64,000 bases of DNA. Origin: Macrostomum hystrix. Lineage: Eukaryota > Platyhelminthes > Macrostomidae. The position numbers were made by a program, and so were the translations under genes. The stretch is taken from assembly GCA_950097015.1 (NCBI GenBank), contig CATNEN010000025.1, forward strand, positions 5,694,001 to 5,758,000, in the 5' to 3' direction. The stretch's first letter is position 1; each line of letters starts with the position of its first letter. Under the pieces are notes generated by a model. The model was not told where the DNA came from, made no database searches, and was given only the letters and a program-made list of their open reading frames with translations. Positions 35,101-47,215 of the stretch are shown in pieces.

Positions 35101-38100
35101 GACTACAAACAAAAGTTCTCCTACTTAGATTTCTATTATTTCTTGATTAATTTAGTAATTTTTTTAGAACTCCTACTGAAGAAAGTTTTCGCTCTAACTA
35201 ATTAATTTTACTCTAATCATAAAATTGTTTTTATATCTCAAGTGATGTCTATTCAATACTTAAGAATTGTAATCTTCAATGTAAATTCGTTCTGCTGCTC
35301 TTGGTTATTTTTTTCAATTTCTAATTCATTTTAGAAATGCTACGAACAGAAATTGTACAAAAATGGTTTAAAGTTTGCCAAGCAGATCCTGTCCAACCCA
35401 AAGTACTCCGAACATGGAGGTAAGTACATGCTCGCCAGGAATTTATTTGCTATTTTACTAAGGTTTTATTTGTTTTATTCAGTCCATATTTAAACTTCGC
35501 TATTTTTCAGAAACCTTAGCTATGAAAGGCCTTATACTCAGCTACTTGGGAAAGAAGGATGAGGCATGGGAGCTTGTTAAGCGTGGCCTGAAAAACAACT
35601 TGAAAAGTTGCATATGTAAGTTTTTGAGCGTGTTTAAAAGCTAGGCTTTGAAATTTATTGCTCGTATATGAATGAAACATTTTCTGTCACCTCAGGCTGG
35701 CACGTGTTTGGCCTACTACAACGAGCTGAACGCAAATACGACGAAGCTATGAAAGCTTACAAATGCGCATTGCGCTTCGAATCAGACAATATGCAGATTC
35801 TGCGTGATTTGTCATTGCTGCAGGTGCAAATGCGCATCTTGGATGGCTATAGGGATACACGCTATCAACTGTTGCTACTTAGGCCCCAACAAAAAGCATC
35901 CTGGATTGGCTACGCGATGAGTTTTCACCTATTGGGCGACTATGATGGCACTTTAGCCATTTTGAAGGAGTATTGCAAGACCCAGAAACCGTCTGGACAG
36001 TACGACTATGAACATTCTGAACTGCTGCTGTACATGGTGTCCGTAATGCTCGAAGCTGGACAGAAGCAGGCCGCATTAGACTTCCTAACAGAGCACGATT
36101 CTAACATTATGGATCGCACCTATGCTAAAGAGGTTCGCTCTCGCCTATACGCCGATCTTGGCCAGCGATCCGATGCCGAAGCCCTAATTAGGGAATTAAT
36201 CGAAGTTAATCCGGAGAATCGGGCCTACTATGCTCAACTAGAAGAGTTGTTAAAACCGGCTGGACCAGCTGAACAGATGGCCATGTATGCCGAATTGCGC
36301 AAAGCGCATCCCAGAGCCGCAATGCCCAGACGCCTACCGTTGGACTTTCTAACCGGAGACGAGTTTGTCAAAGAATTTGATGCCTATTTGAGACAGGCAT
36401 TTCACAAGGGTGTACCTCAGCTATTCCGATTGGTCGAAGGCCTGTACGATCAGCCTGGCAAAGCTGATGTTGCTCATCGATTAGTCGACGGCTACAGGAT
36501 TAGCCTGACTGCCTGCAGCCGCTTCGGCGAATCGGATCCGCCGTCTAGTGTTGAACCACCGTCGACCATAGTGTGGGTCTGGTATTACCTGGCCCAGCAC
36601 TATAGCAAGCTCGGCCGGCCAGCTGAAGCGCTCAGACTCATCGATCTAGCTATTGAGCACACCCCAACCCTAACTGAGCTCTACTCACTCAAGGGCCAAA
36701 TCTACAAGGATGCCGGTGATTTAGTCTCTGCTTGCGAATATTTAAAAGAGGCGCAAAGCTTAGACACTGCGGATCGCTACGTGAATTCCATGTGCGCTCG
36801 CTATCTAATTCAGGCTGGCAAGATTGAAGAGGCCGAACAATTTCTTGGCCGATTCACTCGCGTAAGTAAAATATAATTAGTTTGCTGAATAAAACACTCA
36901 AACTCTCAGTTATCAAGCTACTGTTAGTAGCATGAAATACCAACTTCCTAAACTTAAAACAGGTAAGCTTGAAGAGTCTCAAGTTGAGATTTGAGCAAGT
37001 TGGTATTTCGACCATTTGGACCAAACACCATATGGGGATGCAACACCATATGGGGATGCAACTTTTATTCACAATGCCCTCGAAATGCAATTTCCCATTA
37101 CTTTTCTCTCCCTCTCTTTTTCCGTTGTGCTGTGCCCCGCAATAATGGAATAGAAGTGTAAGATGTAAGATGGCCAAGGCCTCAGTTTATGATGCCAATC
37201 TTGCCTATCAATTGTCGGCTGGCCAAATGGTCTAGGGGTATGATTCTCGCTTCGGGTGCGAGAGGTCCCGGGTTCGAATCCCGGTTTGGCCCCATAATTT
37301 TTTTGAATTCTCTAGTTTAATAAACATTTTTTTGTAAATGACATGGTCCTGTAAAGTATATATTCATTAAAACATTATCTTTAAATAAAATTAACATTTT
37401 TGGTTAACAATATGATAATGCATCCCTCGCTTTTCAATGGCCGATATGTATCGAAAAAGTTGTAGCTCACTGCGTAGATATTTTTTCCCTCAATCTTTTT
37501 TTTTAGTTGTAAAATATATCTCTAATATGCAGGTGCATGCATTTTTATCCGAGTGTTTGATTTCAATCTTTTTAGGAAGGCACAGTCGCTGGTGAGCACT
37601 TGGCGGACATGCAGTGCATGTGGTACTTGACCGAGTGCGGTGCCTCCTATAAACGTCTGGGCCAATACGGCCTAGCGCTAAAGAAGTGCCACGAAGTCGA
37701 ACGGCATTTCAACGAGATGGTTGAAGACCAGTTCGACTTTCACTCGTATTGCCTTCGTAAAATGACGCTTAGAGCCTACGTGTCTATGCTTAGACTCGAG
37801 GACAGGCTCAAGGCGCATCCCTACTATTTTACTGCGGCTCGGTTGGCCATCGAAACTTACCTAATGCTGCACAGGCGGCCGCTCAACGCGCAGGCCAATG
37901 ATTCTGTAGGCGACACCGATGGCCTTTCTGCCGGAGAAGCAAAAAAGCTGCGAAGCAAGCAGCGAAAAGCGCAAAAAAGGGCCGAACAGGTATTTACGGA
38001 TTTTACATACAAAATTAATAAAGCGCATTTATTTTAGGTTAATATTTTTTGGTAAAATTGCAAATAAACCGATTGATGCTACTAATAGTATTTTGTTCGG

Positions 38101-39234
38101 TCAACTTTTCGACTTCAATAGGAGCGACAAAAGGCTGAACAAGAGCTTGCGGCGCGTCAGGCCGCCAGAAAAACGCACAAAGAGCACGACGCCGATGCGG
38201 ATGCCAGCGCTTTTAAAGAAGAGGCCCTCGACCCCGAGAAGCTTGCCCGCACTGATCAGCCATTGGACCAGGCTGTGACCTTCCTGCGCCCCTTGCTCAC
38301 ACTCTGCTCAGATAGTGTAGAAGCTCAGTGCCTCGGCTTCGATGTCTACAGAGCGCGACAAAGGCCTCTTTTAATGCTTCGCTGTCTGCTTAAAGCCAGA
38401 TCTATTGACTCCAATCATCTTTGGCTGCACGCCTGCCTAGTTCGCTTCCTGGCTATGACGGCCGATCAACAGGGCGCTATGGCTGCCATGGAGCCGGCAG
38501 TTCGCGGAATGATCGTTCAACACCTGCCAGATCTGTTTGGCGACGCTAAAGTCTCGCCTACCGAATACAATCAGGCTTTCCTGGCTAAGAGTGCCGGCAA
38601 TCTAGAGTACACCTTCTGGGGTATGATCGGATCAGGATCTCGTGTTTTTGTGTTTGAGTATTCCGTGTTCAGAAGTAATGTCTATTTGAAGGAACTAAAA
38701 AAATCAGAGTCTTGTGGTTTCAGGGTTCTCGAATATAATTTTTTTATCAGTGGCAGGATCAAGTATCCAAAAAGTCAAGATTTACAGTCGGGATCAAGAA
38801 TCGGGAAGTGTTAGGACTAAGAGTTTGGATCAAATATGAGGATAAACTGCTCAACAACACATCGTTTTGCTCCCTACCTGTCTTACTGTCGTTTAGGTCT
38901 CCGCCTGAAGTACGAGCTGGAAGGCTCTGGCAGTCAATCTGCCTGCCTGTCTGGCCTGACCGCCGCCCTATCTGGCACCGGTCTGGAGCGCCAACTTGAT
39001 GCCTGCTCGCGCGCCTACGCCGATCTGCGCGCCGGCGAATTATTCGGCCAGGTGGAGCCGGCAGAATTAGATCGGGTGCGCAGTCTGCTCAGGGAATTAT
39101 TCCCATTCTCTAAGGATTTCATGTCAGCCGCCGATGCAGCCGCAGCTGACTCTGTGCCTATTAAGATTGCGCCACGGTCAATTATTAACGGTTGCGACTC
39201 GGCTGATGCTAGTAATGGCGAGGAGCGGCACTGA
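32150..39234 (+). CDS. NAA15: N-alpha-acetyltransferase 15, NatA auxiliary subunit
   Basis: Seven exons fit with consistent phase: 32150-32215, 35335-35419, 35511-35615, 35696-36861, 37576-37989, 38122-38620 and 38897-39234, giving 890 residues (human 866). The small first exon encodes [20 protein letters not shown], matching the LPPKE..LFKR start of NAA15. Next come [22 protein letters not shown] repeats, and diagnostic stretches such as [11 protein letters not shown]-, ASWIGYA- and RRLPLDFL-like segments. Exons 5 and 6 carry the conserved [15 protein letters not shown] basic segment. NAA15 wraps the catalytic NAA10 subunit and anchors NatA to the ribosome, where it acetylates N-termini of nascent chains. 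Intron 1 is 3.1 kb of AT-rich DNA. Intron 5 (the fifth, 36862-37575) holds a tRNA gene. AATAAA at 39745-39750 may end the mRNA. Very sure identity. Confidence 0.95.
32216..35334. other. NAA15 intron 1
   Basis: GTGAGT donor and TTTTAG acceptor. AT-rich. It contains about four copies of a 23-bp repeat (CAATCTTTAGTCCGTCTTTA, 32640-32760) and an inverted repeat at 34509-34594. No other gene recognised. Confidence 0.7.
34509..34594. repeat. Imperfect inverted repeat
   Basis: GAGCAAAAACTAAGTCGCA on the left pairs with TGCGACTTAGT...GATTGCTC on the right around a loop of about 45 bp. Possibly a foldback element. The loop motif TTGCGCATGTATG recurs at about 34769. Confidence 0.5.
37221..37292 (+). 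tRNA. trnP-CGG: tRNA-Pro (anticodon CGG)
   Basis: A 72-nt cloverleaf. The acceptor stem GGCCAAA pairs with TTTGGCC, the D arm is GTCTAGGGGTATGAT, the anticodon stem TCTCGC/GCGAGA closes the loop TTCGGGT with CGG at 37253-37255, and the T arm is CGGGTTCGAATCCCG. A- and B-box promoters are intact, and a T-run at about 37298-37304 can serve as the Pol III terminator. It lies in the sense orientation in an intron of NAA15. No CCA is encoded, as expected in a nuclear gene. Confidence 0.95.
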
Positions 39235-41552
39235 GGCCTGTTAGTGTTCTTTTTTTACTCGTAGTGCCATTAGGCCGCCATGATTTCTTTGTTGCCTGGG
39301 TTCGACTTCAAAGTGAATTTGATTCTGGATACTTGTTTTTTTAGAAAAAATCATAGATTGTTCTGTTCACTGTGAACAATATGGAATTGAAATTCAAGTT
39401 ATTCTTGCATGATGCTTTAAATTATGATTTTTGCTACAAAAAAATTTGGAAAAAAAAACTAGAGAAACGTCTCGGGTGCCTACCATTATTCTTTACTCAA
39501 TGAAGGGGGCAATTTCGCGCCTCAATTACTTTATTACCACACGCCCTACTTCTTAGCTATCGTTCTTGTACTGTTTGCATACTCTTAAATTTCAATATCT
39601 TCATTAAAGCTAATTACTCTCCTCTGTTAAGCTAGTAATATATTTGGCCAGTGAATTTCAAGCACTTATGACATGATCTATTCTTATCCTTTCTGAGCTC
39701 TAAATCCCGATGCTTCTATTAGAGAACGAGCCTGTTCCGAGGAAAATAAATTCTCGTAAAATTATTTTTATCTTTATTGCTTATTACTGAAAAGTTTAAC
39801 AAAAAAAGTTATTGAAATATTTCAATTTCTAATTTCAATTTCAATTTCTAAGTCGCTCCCCTTTTGTGTTTTGCACGAACTATTTTTGTAGTTAAAATTA
39901 ACTTTAATTGCTAACTTAATAATAATAATAATAATAATAATAATAGTTGCAGGAGAGGCGTCAATGATATATAATTTGGTGACACTAGACCCGCAACATG
40001 CGAGGAGGCAATTCTTCCATGATTCCCCAATTCCTGAGCACACGCGCACACAAATACTGTACGCAGGCACACGCTCACACAGGTGTGTACATCTGCTCTG
40101 ACTTTCTCATCGTCAGGCAGTATAGACTTTCACTGTGCATTGGAGGTTGGCCCTCAATGGCGTTAATTGCACGACAAGCCCCCAAGCCTTCTCTCTGCGG
40201 CTGCGCCCTCAATGAATGTGGGCCTCGTCGCGAAATCGAGCTCAGGGACCATAGTACGCGAGGCAGACGCGTTAACCACTTAGCCATTCACCCATCTGCT
40301 AATTCTTGTCCGAAACTGTTTAGAATAAATTAATTTGAAAAACTGTTTATTATACTAAACAATATTTCACTTGTTGAATTAGTATGATTATAGCCTAATT
40401 ATTTACCGTGCAGTCCTTTAAGTGTGCATGTTAGTAAAATTTAATATTTTTCCGTCAGTCACTATCCAACTAATAACGCTATCTTTATATATTTGCATTG
40501 TACTCGTAGTACCGAAATGCCCAAGCGAAAGTCATACAACAGCAAATTGGCCAACTTTAATGGGTCATTTTGTATTCCTTCGCAAATCATGTTTTACTTT
40601 TACTGTTCCTCGTTCACCTCGGGCATAACAAGGGGGGCAATTAATCCTTAATTGGGCAATATATTGCTTAGGATAAGTTTTATTACTCGTAGTTTGCTTC
40701 ACCAAACCAGTGACATTCGCTTGTCTTACTTTCACTTAACAAAAAACGGTATATTTTTGTAATTCATTGTCTAACTTATGTAAAGCTGGATAACTTTTGT
40801 TTTTGCTTCAGGCTAAAACCATAGCCTCTATGCCTGCTTAAATTAATATTTCTTAACCATTTTCGCTATTGTAGCTGAACTAACACCCTATCCTATGACT
40901 TATTGTGTTCTCTATAGATCTATTGTCTGTCTTACTTTTTCTATGTTTTGTTTCGCTGTGAGCACTCGCCCACGCCAATTTATGATACCGTGTTTTGTAG
41001 CTTCGATTAACTTCTGCGTCAAAAAAATATTTTTTTTCGCTAGGATTTACTAGAAAAATAAATTTGCTAGGCAACGACAGCTTTAAATTAAATTAGAATA
41101 TTTTGGGAACTTAAAACCTGTTCAAAATGATCATTATATACTTAGTGTGTCTTCTGCTAGGTAACAAGTACTGCTTGCAGCTTTTTTGACCCCTGCTCCC
41201 GTTCACCCGTCTGTTTTTCTCCTATTTAAATGAATTCATGAGATACGCTTCAGCACTTTCTGACCCGTTCATTACCTGTACTAGTAGTAGTTGCTATGAA
41301 ACAAAAATTATTGTTTATCTAACACATTTGAATGTGCATAAAATAAGTTAGTGCCGGAAAAGCGTTCAAGCACATTTCCTTATATTTAGTGTGCGCGAGA
41401 TTTCACTTTTATTCATTTTATTTAAACGTGAATCTAATTACATTTTGTTAATAAAATGAAAAGTACTACTTTTAAGTAGGACTATTTGCATATTTTAATT
41501 GAATCCATTTTTGCTATACTTGCAGCTCTTTGAGTAGGACTCTACAGACAGA
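39235..41552. other. Intergenic region between NAA15 and eL30
   Basis: Holds the NAA15 3' UTR, a family B SINE (39917-40297) and AT-rich DNA that would include the eL30 promoter. An acceptor-like TTGCAG at 41520-41525 and ACAG at 41545-41548 precede the eL30 ATG, so its leader is probably spliced. Confidence 0.5.
39917..40297 (-). mobile_element. tRNA-derived SINE, family B
   Basis: Reverse copy of the element at 18390-18768. It has the TGGCTAAGTGG head, the block CTGACGATGAGAAAGTCAGA, a GTGTGTACATC/CACACGC-rich part, and ends at a (TAA)n run at 39919-39945. Confidence 0.75.
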
Positions 41553-41894
41553 ATGAGCGCAGCTAAGAAAGTTTCAAAGAAGGCGCAGGAGAACATCAAC
41601 GCCAGGCTGGCTCTAGTAATGAAGAGCGGTAAAGTTGTTCTGGGACTCAACCAGACTGTCAAGAGCCTCCGACAGGGCAAGGCCAAGCTAGTGATCCTGG
41701 CTAACAATACCCCGGCCCTCAGAAAGAGTCTTATCGAGTATTACTCGATGCTGGCTAAAGCTGGCGTGCATCACTACAGCGGTAACAACATCGAGTTGGG
41801 AACAGCGTGCGGCAAACACTTCAAAATCTGCACAATGGCCATAATTGAAGCCGGAGATTCCGACATCATCCGTGAGACCATCGCCGGAAACTAA
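41553..41894 (+). CDS. RPL30: 60S ribosomal protein eL30
   Basis: A single coding exon of 113 residues (human 115). It shows the family's conserved core: [30 protein letters not shown], and [18 protein letters not shown], then SDIIRE near the end. eL30 is a large-subunit protein of the L7Ae/L30e RNA-binding fold near the subunit interface; it binds kink-turn RNA and, in yeast, its own transcript. AATAAA lies at 41979-41984, only 85 nt after the stop. The ATG is 27 nt after a TTGCAG acceptor, so a non-coding leader is added by cis- or trans-splicing. Identity is certain. Confidence 0.98.
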   Translation: MSAAKKVSKKAQENINARLALVMKSGKVVLGLNQTVKSLRQGKAKLVILANNTPALRKSLIEYYSMLAKAGVHHYSGNNIELGTACGKHFKICTMAIIEAGDSDIIRETIAGN

Positions 41895-42164
41895 TTTCCT
41901 GTGTTATAAACAGGAAAAATTATTTGTTATGGATGGACTGACAGTCGTTCAGATGCAACAGTAAAGCTTTGCGCTTAAAATAAACTGAGTGTTCTTTGGA
42001 GTGGCTCGCTTGCTATTCGCGGAGCCTTCCAAACAATTTGTGGATTATTTCTTTTTGTTGTGTTTTTCATTTATTCCAAGACTCTGGTTACTCCAGAAGT
42101 TTAAGATAAGAGTCGGTACTTATATTTTGATTCAAGGGTGTGCACTCAGAGTCGGGATCAATTG

Positions 42165-43020
42165 TCGGGACTAAGTATCAGGATCCAGTGTCTGGACTAA
42201 GTATCGAGATCAAGCGTTGGGACTAGGTATCGGGATCAAGTGTCGGGACTAAGTATCGGGATCAAGTGTCGGGGACTAGGTATCGGGATCAAGTGTCGGG
42301 ACTAAGTATCAGGATCCAGTGTCTGGACTAAGTATCGAGATCAAGCGTTGGGACTAGGTATCGGGATCAAGTGTCGGGACTAGGTATCGAGATCAAGCGT
42401 TGGGACTAAGTATCAGGATCCAGTGTCTGGACTAAGTATCGAGATCAAGCGTTGGGACTAGGTATCGGGATCAAGTGTCGGGACTAAGTATCGGGATCAA
42501 GTGTCGGGGACTAGGTATCGGGATCAAGTGTCGGGACTAAGTATCAGGATCCAGTGTCTGGACTAAGTATCGAGATCAAGCGTTGGGACTAGGTATCGGG
42601 ATCAAGTGTCGGGACTAGGTATCGAGATCAAGCGTTGGGACTAAGTATCAGGATCCAGTGTCTGGACTAAGTATCGAGATCAAGCGTTGGGACTAGGTAT
42701 CGGGATCAAGTGTCGGGACTAAGTATCGGGATCAAGTGTCGGGGACTAGGTATCGGGATCAAGTGTCGGGACTAAGTATCAGGATCCAGTGTCTGGACTA
42801 AGTATCGAGATCAAGCGTTGGGACTAGGTATCGGGATCAAGTGTCGGGACTAGGTATCGGGATCAAGTGTCGGGACTAAGTATCGGGATCAAGTGTCTGG
42901 ACTAAGTATCGAGATCAAGCTTTGGGACTAGGTATCAGGACCCAGTGTCTGGACTAAGTATCGGGATCAAGTGTCGGGACTAAGTGTCGGGACTAAGTAT
43001 CGGGATCAAGTGTCAGTACT
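42165..43020. repeat. 26-bp minisatellite with higher-order pattern
   Basis: Units such as GTATCGGGATCAAGTGTCGG plus GACTAA, about 33 copies. Variants (AGGATCCAGTGTCTGG; GAGATCAAGCGTTGGG) recur in the same order every four to five units, so blocks were duplicated. The array ends about 30 bp before the RBM17 start codon. Confidence 0.9.
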
Positions 43021-43048
43021 GGCATTTTGCTGTGCGATTTGCTTCCAG

Positions 43049-46011
43049 ATGTCCCTGTACGACGATCTTGACGTCACACCCAGTGGCGGTAGCGGCAGCA
43101 CTGGCGGCGTCGGTGGCGGCGGAAGTGCCGCTTCTGGCTGGAGTCTGCCAATGCAGAAGACCCTGCTACTGCAACAGCAGAAACGATTGCAGCAGCAGCA
43201 GGCGGCTGCGGCTGCGGCGGCGTCTGGCACCGGCAGTGGAGGAGCTGGCCATCAGCGCACAGGCAGCGGCGGCACCACGTCGTCCTCTGGCCCGACTCTG
43301 GCGCCAGTGTTAAATTTGCGTGGCGGAAAACAGCAGCGCGACTCGCGACACGGCGTTATTGTTGGCAATCTGGGCAGCGGAATAGGCGGCGGCGAATACC
43401 GGTTTGTTGCTTATCGGAATTGCTAAATAATACATGCAGCTAGAGGCTAGAGATCTTGAGTATCTAAGGGCCCGGTGAATGTCTAAATCCCGCCTGGCCT
43501 CTCAACATCTACTCCATCTTATAGATCTCCCCCGCGTCATCTCTCCACAGTCTCTGCGGATCCTATTTCATCTCCCCCACGTCATCTCTCCCCTGTCCTA
43601 TCTAATGGGGATCTTATCTCATCTCCCCCCACTTTATCTCTCCCCTATCTAAGGGGATCCTATCTTATCTCTCCCCTGTCTAAGGGGATCCTATCTCATC
43701 TTCCCCAGACATCGTGCTTACCACAAATACAGACCATTGTTCTGTAAAAAAAGCGTCTATTCATCCGTATTCAACAAGCTGTTAGTTGTATTTGGCCTGC
43801 TGTTCATAGGTTCAACCAGCGCACCGGGCGCATGGAGCGAACCGAGCTAACCGCCGCTGTCGGCCCTAAAGCCGGCGTCAACGATCCAACCCTGGCTCTG
43901 GGACCAGACGACGATTATAACCCGTTTTATCCTAACGAGTACGACGAAGTTGTCGGCATGGTTCGAGCGAAACGAAAAATGCAAGAATTAGCCGATACAG
44001 ACAGACAGGCAAAAGAGAAGCAACAGAAGCGGCAGCAGCAGCAGCAGCAACAGCAACAGCAATCGTCTAGCCATGATTCTGATGGCAGCTTCGACCGGTC
44101 GGGCTCAGACAGCGAAGAAGAAGAGGAAGAGAAAAAACGACGCATGGGTCGCGGCGCTTACATCGCTCCGCCCAGCTCACTACTTGAGCAGGACTCAAAG
44201 CCAACTAGCGAACCGCCAGCTGGCGCCGCCGGCTCTTCTCAGTTTCCGCCGTTTGGCGGCAAGCAGAGCCTAGCCGAGAAGCACAATGTTAGCAATGCTG
44301 CTGCCAAAATGATGGCCAAAATGGGCTATAGACACGGACAGGGCCTCGGTCGCGAAGGCCAGGGCATGGCATCGGCCCTCTTAGTAGAGAAGACAAGCAA
44401 ACGCGGAGGAAAGATAGTCAGCGAATTGGATCGCTATAAGAATCCGTCCCTTGTAAGTAAAAAGCTGGGGCAAGAGGGAGTTCATATCTGGCTTTTTAAG
44501 GATTTATTAAAGCGAGTGTAATCTTCCGCAAACTCCAGCCCGCGGGCCAGGTGCGGCCCTCAAAGCTCCCAAGTCTCTTCCCGTTGCCACTTCTAACACC
44601 TATGGTATCCTGTCTCATATTCCCGTCTTATCTGAAGATAAAGAGTCTCATCTCTCGTTTTTCATCTCTCCCCTGTCTCATCTCTCCCCTGTCTCATCTC
44701 TCCCCTGTCTCATCTCTTCCTTGTCTCATCTCTCGTTTTTCATCTCTCCTTGTCTCATCTCTCCCCTGTCTCATCTCTCCAGTGTCTCATCTCTCCAGTG
44801 TCTCATCTCTCCAGTGTCTCATCTCTCCAGTGTCTCATCTCTCCAGTGTCTCATCTATAGTTTTTTATCTCTCCCTGTCTCATCTCTTCCCAGTCTCATC
44901 CCTCCCCTGTCTCGTCTATCCCGTGTCTCAACTCTCCTGTGTCTTATCTATCCCCTGTCTCATCTCTCCCCTTCCTCATATTGCTACAGAAAAAGCGGCC
45001 CGCTGTCGTATTTTAGGTTCTCTGCGTGACACGCACGCTAATAAGTTTGCCGACCCCTGTTCTACATAATATCCCTAAGCTCATATCCCTTAAACTTATC
45101 GCCTAAATTCACTCATGCACCATTTTCCCCTAATTAACTTTCCATCCCTAGACCCCAGTTCCCCAAAATATAATGCTCTATGTCCCAATTAACTTCAAAT
45201 CCCTTAAAATTCACATTAACTTAAATTCGCATTTCGCAACCCACAAACTTCTCATCCCCTAATCTTCCCATTTACTTTATTTTAAATCCTCGAATTTCGT
45301 TTCCACAAAACATGTAAAAATTCCGTTAACCGTTCAGCGAATATACGTAGGGTGTCCCAGAAATAGCGGGAAAAATCGATGCACAGGCAAACTGGTGAAA
45401 CATAGTTTATTGAAACTTATGTCACTGATAAATAAACATTCAGCAGTTCTAACGCTTTTTAAATTAAGTAAATATGTCAATTCATTAAAAAGTTATGGCT
45501 AAAATTAGAACTGCTGCCGGTTCAGATACATTTGTGATGTGATGAAAACAATTTACAGGCTATTTGACACAGCTTTGCGTGATATGCATTCCACCAACTC
45601 TGATTAAAAAAGCGACACATATCTTAATGGAATTGTTGGAGAATTCCCCCCCAATATAAATTGTGTTACTTTTAATGTGTCCCCCTTCCCCAGGTGATCA
45701 TGCTCACCAACATGGTGGGCCCCGGCGAGGTTGACGACGAACTAGAAGACGAAATCAAAGACGAATGCCAAAAGTACGGCCCAGTGGTCCTAGTTACTAT
45801 ATATGAACTGCCGCAGCCAAATCTACCAGCAGAGGAGGCTGTTAGAATCTTTGTCGAATTCGAGCGCATGGACTCGGCTATTAAGGCTATGAACGAACTG
45901 AATGGCCGATTCTTTGGCGGCCGCACTGTCACTTGCCGATTCTACGATACAGAGAAGTTTCGCGACTTAGAACTCGATGGCCTGCCTTTGCCTTTGGAAT
46001 TGAATGAGTAA
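43049..46011 (+). CDS. RBM17: RNA-binding motif protein 17 / splicing factor 45
   Basis: Predicted exons are 43049-43401, 43810-44452 and 45694-46011, phases agree, 437 residues (human 401). The start MSLYDDLDVTPSG matches the N-terminus of SPF45. Next come a Gly/Ala/Gln-rich insert, APVLNLRGG, and YNPFYPNEYDEVV. A G-patch (AAKMMAKMGYRHGQGLGREG) is followed by ALLVEKTSKRGGKIV. The last exon is the UHM/RRM-like domain (NMVGPGEVDDELEDEIKDEC, GRFFGGR), with the R-x-F motif that binds ULM peptides of SF1, U2AF and SF3B1. It acts in 3' splice-site choice. The ATG follows an acceptor (GCTTCCAG) directly, so the 5' leader must be joined there. Intron 2 contains the 16-bp satellite. CAG-coded polyQ and an acidic/Lys-rich stretch are in exon 2. 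Confidence 0.95.
44635..44975. repeat. 16-bp satellite copy in RBM17 intron 2
   Basis: TCTCCCCTGTCTCATC units, diverged (CAGTG, TTTTT variants): the same family and strand as the 19.2-20.2 kb array. Weaker relatives (GGGGATCCTATCTCATCT) occur in intron 1 at 43540-43710. Confidence 0.85.
45350..45693. other. Intronic repeat relic
   Basis: Begins GGGTGTCCCAGAAATAGCGG, which resembles the ends of some DNA transposons, and ends near TTCCACCAACTCTGAT. Similar right-hand pieces lie at 47060-47160 and 53470-53540. Confidence 0.35.
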
Positions 46012-46089
46012 TGCTTATGCTTAGAGAATAATTTGACTTGTTCACAATTGCTAGCTAAGACAAATCGAGATTCCAATTCCCAGAGACAT

Positions 46090-46430
46090 CGAGATCCCCC
46101 ATCCCCAGTCACGCCGTGATCCCCATTTCCAGTCATGCCGTGATCCCATCCCCAGTCATGCCGTGATCCCATCCCCAGTCATGCCGTGATCCCCATTTCC
46201 AGTCATGCCGTGATCCCATCCCCAGTCATGCCGTGATCCCATCCCCAGTCATGCCGTGATCCCATCCCCAGTCATGCCGTGATCCCATCCCCAGTCACGC
46301 CGGGATCCCCATTCCCAGTCACACCGATATTCCTATTATCAGTCATACAAAGGTCCCCATTCCCAGTCACAATGTGATCCCTATTGCCAGTCATACCGAG
46401 ATCCCTGCTCCCAAACACAGCGAGATCTAA
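46090..46430. repeat. 23-24-bp minisatellite after RBM17
   Basis: About 13 copies of AGTCATGCCGTGATCCCATC and longer variants with CCCATTTCC, in the RBM17 3' flank. Confidence 0.9.
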
Positions 46431-47215
46431 TTTATGGTGCATTTTATCCCATGCAGCCTAACTGTTTGCTATAATTAGAAATGTCCTAGCTTATGAGATT
46501 TCTATTCAAATCTTTATGTTCTTTGCTGGCTTCTGTAACTCATAGTTTATTCTTCTCATTAGGCTCCTTATTATCCGAAAATGTGTTTTTAACATAACAC
46601 TGATGTCTGCCTTTCAGATTTACATGTTTCTGTGTACATTTCTGTATAACTGTGTTCTCGTTATTGTATGTTTTTCGTGTATAATAATTGATATGCTTCT
46701 CTGTTAATTATGTTTGAATGTGCAGTTTAGTGATTGACGTTGAGACGACGGAGTCTATAAATCATAAGTTTTTTTTGCCTCAGGTGTCTTTAGCAATGGG
46801 CAATATGGAAAATGTGATTGTGTTGACAACCCTTAAAGTCTAGCAGTTGACAACCTTAGCAATTTCAGTTTATCTCGTAAGTATAAAAATATGGTTTTGA
46901 TTTTCCGTTCAATTTATAATATTGTTAAAGACAGTTAAAGTTAAAGGCCGTTCTAACAGTCTTGTAGTGTTAAGAAGTCGCTCCGTAAAATAAAGTAAAA
47001 ATTAAATAACGCTTTGTTGTTTAAACTTTATTTCTTAAAAATCTATTGAAAAGAGCCGTAATGATGATAATTATCAAATGGCTATTTGACATGGCGGGCA
47101 TTGTTGGCCTATAGCCGCATAGTCACGCCTAATTGATACTTAACTCCACCAACTCTGATGCGGCTGTTCTAGATTTTAGATTTCTAGGTTAATTATTAAG
47201 GCTTTCGATAATAGG
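46430..47215. other. AT-rich gap between RBM17 and the ZC3H13-like exon
   Basis: Includes AATAAA at 46989-46994 and a copy of the CTCCACCAACTCTGA repeat (47143-47157). A strong donor GTAAGTAT at 46876 has no convincing coding exon before it. The upstream exon(s) of the ZC3H13-like gene should lie here or be non-coding, but I could not place them. Confidence 0.35.
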
